The position numbers and the translations under genes are program-made. Of a stretch of DNA of 51,971 bases, positions 48,263 through 51,971 are shown in pieces. The notes beneath the pieces were generated by a model that was not told the origin of the DNA, ran no database searches, and saw nothing but the letters and a program-made list of their open reading frames with translations. The stretch is from Chloroflexota bacterium (GTDB lineage: Bacteria > Chloroflexota > Anaerolineae > Aggregatilineales > Phototrophicaceae): contig JAPOOU010000268.1 of the NCBI GenBank assembly GCA_026713245.1, positions 1-51,971 on the forward strand, read 5' to 3'. The stretch's first letter is position 1; the number at the start of each line of letters is the position of its first letter.

Positions 48263-49570
48263 ATGACATATACCACGCAATTTCATAACGGCGCCGAATT
48301 GAATCGGCTGTATGACGATGACCGACCAATCCATGAGTGGTACAGGTTTGTATTGTCCTTCCCGCCACACCTGGTACGCGATTACGTAGAAAAGTTCGGC
48401 CTTGGCAAGGGGCAAATCATTCTCGATCCGTTTTGTGGAACGGGCACGACCCTTGTGGAAGCGAAAAAGCTAGGAATCAAGAGTGTAGGCGTCGAAGCCA
48501 ACGCGATGGCGCATTTTGCCGCAAGCGTCAAGACTGATTGGGAGATTGAACCCAGTGAGCTGGCCGATCTTGGACAGGAAGTATCCAGTCGGGTTACAGA
48601 AGCCTCACATGAGAAACCACTTTCAAGCGATTCAGGCTACTTTGATATAACCGTGTTTAGCGGCAAATTGCGCGCATTTGGCGCCGAACAGTCCAATTTG
48701 CTGATCAAGAATTCTATAAGTCCAATTCCCTTGCACAAGGTACTTACATTGCTGGATGGAATAGACGCGCACAAGGCAATCAAACCTCGGAATCACGCGA
48801 AACTGGCATTGGCAAAACAGACGGTGAAAGAGATCAGCAACCTTCGCTTTGGTCCAGAGATTGGCGTCGGCAAACTTAAGGTCGATACACCGGTTCTCAA
48901 GCCGTGGCTGAACGCCGTAGATAGTATGGTCAGTGACTTGCAGGAGTTTCGCGGATCACCGGATACGCCTGCAACGGTGTTCTCCGCTGATGCGAGGGAT
49001 ATGAGCAGATATTTGGCGCCAGGTTCGATTGACGCGGTAATTACGTCGCCGCCATATCCGAACGAGAAGGACTATAGCCGAACGACACGTCTTGAATCTG
49101 TATTGCTTGGATTCATCTCAAGCCGTAAAGACTTACGCAAACAGAAACAGCGATTCATCAGGTCAAATACTCGTGGCGTCTACAAATTCGATACGGATCA
49201 CAGTTGGGTAGAAGATGTGCCTAGAGTGCAGACGCTTGCGAATAACATTGAAGAGCGCCGGTTGCAGTTAGGAAAAACGTCCGGATTCGAGAAACAGTAT
49301 GCAAAAGTAGTGCGCCTTTATTTTGGAGGAATGGCCCGCCACTTGTCAGAACTTAGAGTTCTGCTGCGCCCGGGCGCCAAACTTGGCTATGTGGTAGGTG
49401 ATCAGGCCTCATATTTTCGCATAATGATTCGAACTGGGCAGATTCTTGCGGAATTGGCGGAACGCTTGGGTTATGAAGTCCTGGATATTGACTTGTTCCG
49501 CACTCGATTTTCGACAGCTACAAAAGAACACTTGCGTGAAGAAGTAGTTCTGCTTCAATGGAATGGTTGA
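48263..49570 (+). CDS. type II DNA methyltransferase (amino-group, N4-C or N6-A)
   Basis: The 435-aa protein has the SAM site DPFCGTGTTLVEAKKLG near residue 55 and the catalytic motif ITSPPYPNEKDY near 265, with SFPPHLVRDY ahead. The (S)PPY motif places it among the N4-cytosine or N6-adenine enzymes. The ATG has no Shine-Dalgarno, but the promoter just upstream supports this start; the frame is open further up into the phosphofructokinase end. The gene is more AT-rich than its neighbours, indicating transfer. It is followed 9 bases later by the endonuclease gene. Confidence 0.9.
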   Translation: MTYTTQFHNGAELNRLYDDDRPIHEWYRFVLSFPPHLVRDYVEKFGLGKGQIILDPFCGTGTTLVEAKKLGIKSVGVEANAMAHFAASVKTDWEIEPSELADLGQEVSSRVTEASHEKPLSSDSGYFDITVFSGKLRAFGAEQSNLLIKNSISPIPLHKVLTLLDGIDAHKAIKPRNHAKLALAKQTVKEISNLRFGPEIGVGKLKVDTPVLKPWLNAVDSMVSDLQEFRGSPDTPATVFSADARDMSRYLAPGSIDAVITSPPYPNEKDYSRTTRLESVLLGFISSRKDLRKQKQRFIRSNTRGVYKFDTDHSWVEDVPRVQTLANNIEERRLQLGKTSGFEKQYAKVVRLYFGGMARHLSELRVLLRPGAKLGYVVGDQASYFRIMIRTGQILAELAERLGYEVLDIDLFRTRFSTATKEHLREEVVLLQWNG

Positions 49571-49579
49571 AGCGCCCCA

Positions 49580-50380
49580 ATGGCAAAAACAAATCGCTAT
49601 TCACAGATAATTGAAGACATCTTCTTTCAGCACTATAGCGACGGAGATACGGTCGTCCAATTTGCTCGCGAGGATATTGTACGTTCTGCGGAGAGACTCG
49701 ATATTCCTCTACCAAAGAATCTTGGAGACGTCGTTTACTCATTTAGACATCGGAATCCTCTGCCCGATTCTATTATTGATGAGGCTCCGTCGGATCAATC
49801 TTGGGTGATTGTTGGCAGGGGACAGGCCAAGTATGCATTTGAACTCAAGCCGATTTCAAAGATTCAGCCTGATTCAATGCTGCCACTAACCAAGGTGCCA
49901 GATGCTACTCCCGGAATCGTAACGCGGTACGCTCTAACGGATGAACAGGCATTGTTGGCGAAACTTAGATACAACAGGTTAATTGATATTTTTACGAGTG
50001 TTACTTGCTATTCCATCCAGAATCACTTGCGTACGACTGTAAAATCCATCGGTCAGATCGAGACCGACGAGATATACGTGGGCGTTGACAAACGAGGGGC
50101 GCACTATGTGTTACCGGTACAAGCCAAAGGCAAAGCAGATCAGATTGGGGTCGTTCAAATTGAACAGGATTTGGCGCTCTGTGACGAAAAGTTTCCCGAA
50201 CTGATCGCACGCCCGATTGCAGCGCAATTCATGGATGAAGGAAGCATTGCGTTATTTGAATTTGGTCGAGACACCGATGGACAAGTGCTTAAGTTAGCGG
50301 AACACCACTACCGCCTTGTGCCTGAGCATGAAATGTCAGCCGAAGACCTAAAACTCTATCGCAACCGTCGTGCGGACTGA
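49580..50380 (+). CDS. type II restriction endonuclease (PD-(D/E)xK-like)
   Basis: The 266-aa protein follows the methyltransferase by nine bases. Its likely nuclease core is IETDEIYVGVDKRGAHYVLPVQAKG near residue 160 (in pieces: IETDEIYVG, VLPVQAKG), an acidic residue followed by QAK in place of the usual ExK. IGVVQIEQDLALCDEKFPEL follows. It should cut the same DNA site that the methyltransferase protects. The site is not predictable. Codon use is AT-rich, as in the methyltransferase. Confidence 0.82.
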   Translation: MAKTNRYSQIIEDIFFQHYSDGDTVVQFAREDIVRSAERLDIPLPKNLGDVVYSFRHRNPLPDSIIDEAPSDQSWVIVGRGQAKYAFELKPISKIQPDSMLPLTKVPDATPGIVTRYALTDEQALLAKLRYNRLIDIFTSVTCYSIQNHLRTTVKSIGQIETDEIYVGVDKRGAHYVLPVQAKGKADQIGVVQIEQDLALCDEKFPELIARPIAAQFMDEGSIALFEFGRDTDGQVLKLAEHHYRLVPEHEMSAEDLKLYRNRRAD

Positions 50381-50386
50381 CGCAAC

Positions 50387-51154
50387 TTAGCTCGCCCCCT
50401 CCCGCACAGCCCTGACCATACCCGCCGCGGCGTTGGCCAGGATATTCGTATCCGTCATCACGCTGACAATTCTGTAGCCGCGACGGATCAGGTCGATACC
50501 GTGTTCCGGGCTCGCGGCGAAGACACCGGCGATCACCCCGTGACGTTGCGCCGTCGCCAGGAGTTCGTCCAGCGCCGCGTCGATCACCGTGTCAGACGAG
50601 TCCAGGCCGGCTTGGCCGGTCATGGTCAAGCGCAAATCCCCGATGCCGATGAAGACGCCGTCCAGCCCCTCGACGCTCATGATCTCGTCGCGATTGTCAT
50701 AACCCTTCTGCGTCTCGATCATCGCCAGCGTGATGACAGTGCTGTCAGCATGTTCGGCATAATCGGCGCCGGCGTAGACGCGAGCCCGCGTTGGTCCCAG
50801 GCTGCGATAGCCGCGCGGCGGATAGCGGCAAGCGCCCACAAAAGCTTCGCATTCCTCGCGCGTTTCGATCATTGGACAGACGATGCCATAAGCGCCGGCG
50901 TCCAGCAGCTTCATGATGTCGCCCGGCGTATTCCAGTTGACCCGCGCCATCGGCACTGCATCGGTCGTCGAGACGGCTTGCAACATCTGGATAGCCGTTT
51001 CCATGCCCATCATGCCGTGCTGCATATCAATTGTGAGACTGTCCCAACCTTGATTCGCCATCACCTCGGCGGACCAGGTGCTGGGTATATGCAGCCAGCC
51101 GTTCAAGGCGGCTTTGCCTTCTCGCCAAAGCGCCCGCACATGATTCTCGCGCAT
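50387..51154 (-). CDS. HpcH/HpaI-family aldolase, second copy
   Basis: The 255-aa protein has WDSLTIDMQHGMMGM, ARVNWNTPGDIMKLLDAGAYGIVCPMIET, ACRYPPRGYRSLGPTRA and MIETQKGYDNRDEI (metal Glu), then GVFIGIGDLRLTM. It is related to the aldolase at 26215 but has GIGDL in place of GAVDL. AAAGG lies seven bases before the ATG. It ends six bases from the endonuclease stop and is convergent to it. No operon partner is in the window. Confidence 0.92.
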   Translation of the reverse strand: MRENHVRALWREGKAALNGWLHIPSTWSAEVMANQGWDSLTIDMQHGMMGMETAIQMLQAVSTTDAVPMARVNWNTPGDIMKLLDAGAYGIVCPMIETREECEAFVGACRYPPRGYRSLGPTRARVYAGADYAEHADSTVITLAMIETQKGYDNRDEIMSVEGLDGVFIGIGDLRLTMTGQAGLDSSDTVIDAALDELLATAQRHGVIAGVFAASPEHGIDLIRRGYRIVSVMTDTNILANAAAGMVRAVREGAS

Positions 51155-51321
51155 CTTCCAACCTTTCACGTTTATTGATAAACTGAAAAGGAGTATACGA
51201 TTGTAGCGTTAGATTTCCAAACTTGGGACGTGATTAATCTAACGACCCGAGGCAAATGGGTAAGGATTCAGACGACCGTACGGAAATGTGATTTGCCTGA
51301 TAGTCGCAGAAGGAGAACGCC

Positions 51322-51699
51322 GTGGAAAACCTGGCTATTGAAGGAATCAAATTGCTTTACGGAGTTGTTGCCGACAAAGACGCGAACGAGCGCTTGGAAG
51401 ACTGTCGACAGCAAGAATTTGAAGGCGAGGAACTTGAGGGGCATCATCCACAAGCCAAACGAGTTGTCGCCAACCTATTTGCAGCGATTGAAGAGGCTGG
51501 GCGCACGAACAAGGAGGGCTGGCTCTGCGTCAAGTCGCATCTGCCAAAGTCTGAAATGGGCCGACGGGTTTTGCTGGGTTATCTGCACCAGAACGGATGG
51601 CGCTGGACCCTGGAAGAAACTGCGGTTTTCAACGTTGGGCAGATCGAGTGTACCCTTTACACTGACGGTGTACTGCATTTCAAAAGGCTGGTCGTGTAA
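51322..51699 (+). CDS. hypothetical protein
   Basis: The 125-aa protein starts at GTG with AAGGAGA five bases upstream. It is soluble and acidic. Features are an N-terminal helix, KRVVANLFAAIEEAGRTNKEGWLCVKSHLPKSEMGRRVL and a C-terminal strand region. No family is recognised. AT-richer than the host genes. Confidence 0.65.
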   Translation: MENLAIEGIKLLYGVVADKDANERLEDCRQQEFEGEELEGHHPQAKRVVANLFAAIEEAGRTNKEGWLCVKSHLPKSEMGRRVLLGYLHQNGWRWTLEETAVFNVGQIECTLYTDGVLHFKRLVV

Positions 51700-51771
51700 A
51701 TCGCAAAGCCACCCTTTTTCCCTACAACAATGAGAACACAATAGCAACCCACAGCTAGTAGCAATATCGTT

Positions 51772-51971
51772 CTATCCCATCCCCCATTTTGACGAGATCC
51801 ACGGGCGAAACATTTTCGTTATAGCTTGTTCTGTTTGTGTCGGCAAAAGTTCTGTAGCAGCGACCCTATGTACGCCAGCAATATCAACAAGATAGTCCTC
51901 ATCACATTCTTTCAGCGCTTTCATCTTTACGTTCACGCCTATGCCTTGCTGCTGCTGGGCCGCGGCTTGAC
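51772..51971 (-). CDS. C-terminal part of an unknown protein, cut by the window edge
   Basis: A minus-strand frame is open from the window end to TAG at 51772-51774. The 65 residues include a Gln run (AAAQQQQGIG), then VNVKMKALKECDEDYLVDIAGVHRVAA and a short end. No match is recognised. It could be a real gene end or chance. Confidence 0.45.
   Translation of the reverse strand, partial: QAAAQQQQGIGVNVKMKALKECDEDYLVDIAGVHRVAATELLPTQTEQAITKMFRPWISSKWGMG

Noticed and set aside
1..51971. tRNA or rRNA genes
   Set aside because: No cloverleaf or rRNA-like sequence was noticed by eye; a covariance search was not possible.

Overview
The window looks like a piece of an uncultured, GC-rich (about 56-58% by eye) bacterial chromosome. 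Gene content and style fit Chloroflexota (Anaerolineae-like): family-1 sugar ABC importers with IclR control, many Gfo/Idh/MocA and TIM-barrel sugar enzymes, YfhO-type membrane proteins and secreted Cys-rich repeat proteins. That assignment is an inference from gene content, since no rRNA or classical marker gene is present.

Layout. 1-6.8 kb: end of a beta-helix repeat protein, a Fur regulator, a Gfo/Idh/MocA dehydrogenase with a sugar isomerase, a His-rich CDF metal exporter, an AlkZ-like winged-helix protein, and a cytochrome c lipoprotein with a 4-TM partner. 7.2-15.6 kb: a scattered set of tailed-phage structural genes. It holds a prohead protease fused to the major capsid protein, a gp6-like connector, a small virion-type protein and a 507-aa tail protein, ending at a strong terminator. 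It is interrupted by a two-gene accessory unit, an MFS exporter and a TipAS-domain protein. 15.6-19.5 kb: three tandemly duplicated secreted proteins, each with a signal peptide, 3-4 four-cysteine repeats and a C-terminal HEACHxH zincin-like domain, behind their own promoter and a palindrome. This is the most novel-looking system here.

19.7-31.8 kb: one long same-strand catabolic locus. It runs IclR regulator, solute-binding protein, two permeases, ATPase, SDR dehydrogenase, HpcH aldolase, Ldh2-type dehydrogenase, sugar isomerase, zinc alcohol dehydrogenase, BKACE enzyme and amidohydrolase. Together they should import a sugar-like or hydroxy-acid compound, oxidise and epimerise it, and cleave it by aldol and beta-keto-acid reactions. 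The substrate cannot be read from the sequence. A convergent MBL-fold hydrolase follows.

33.0-36.5 kb: a lower-GC island. It has a complete IS1595-type element with 24-bp perfect inverted ends, a transposase, three small passenger genes and a structured RNA-like segment, then small hypothetical genes and a dead relative of the HEACHxH proteins. 36.6-44.2 kb: minus-strand genes (VOC, BtrH-N-like and SRPBCC proteins; a YfhO-like protein translationally coupled to a glycosyltransferase; an isochorismatase-type hydrolase). 44.6-52 kb: an endonuclease/exonuclease/phosphatase protein, a TrmH-type methyltransferase, a phosphofructokinase with a charged helical insert, a type II restriction-modification pair with its own sigma-70-like promoter, a second HpcH aldolase and two hypothetical genes.

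Across the window an interspersed, structured intergenic repeat recurs at least seven times, with an associated GGGCGA-type hairpin whose inner arm bases change together between copies. It overlaps the ends of several genes and sits between the solute-binding protein and its permeases.
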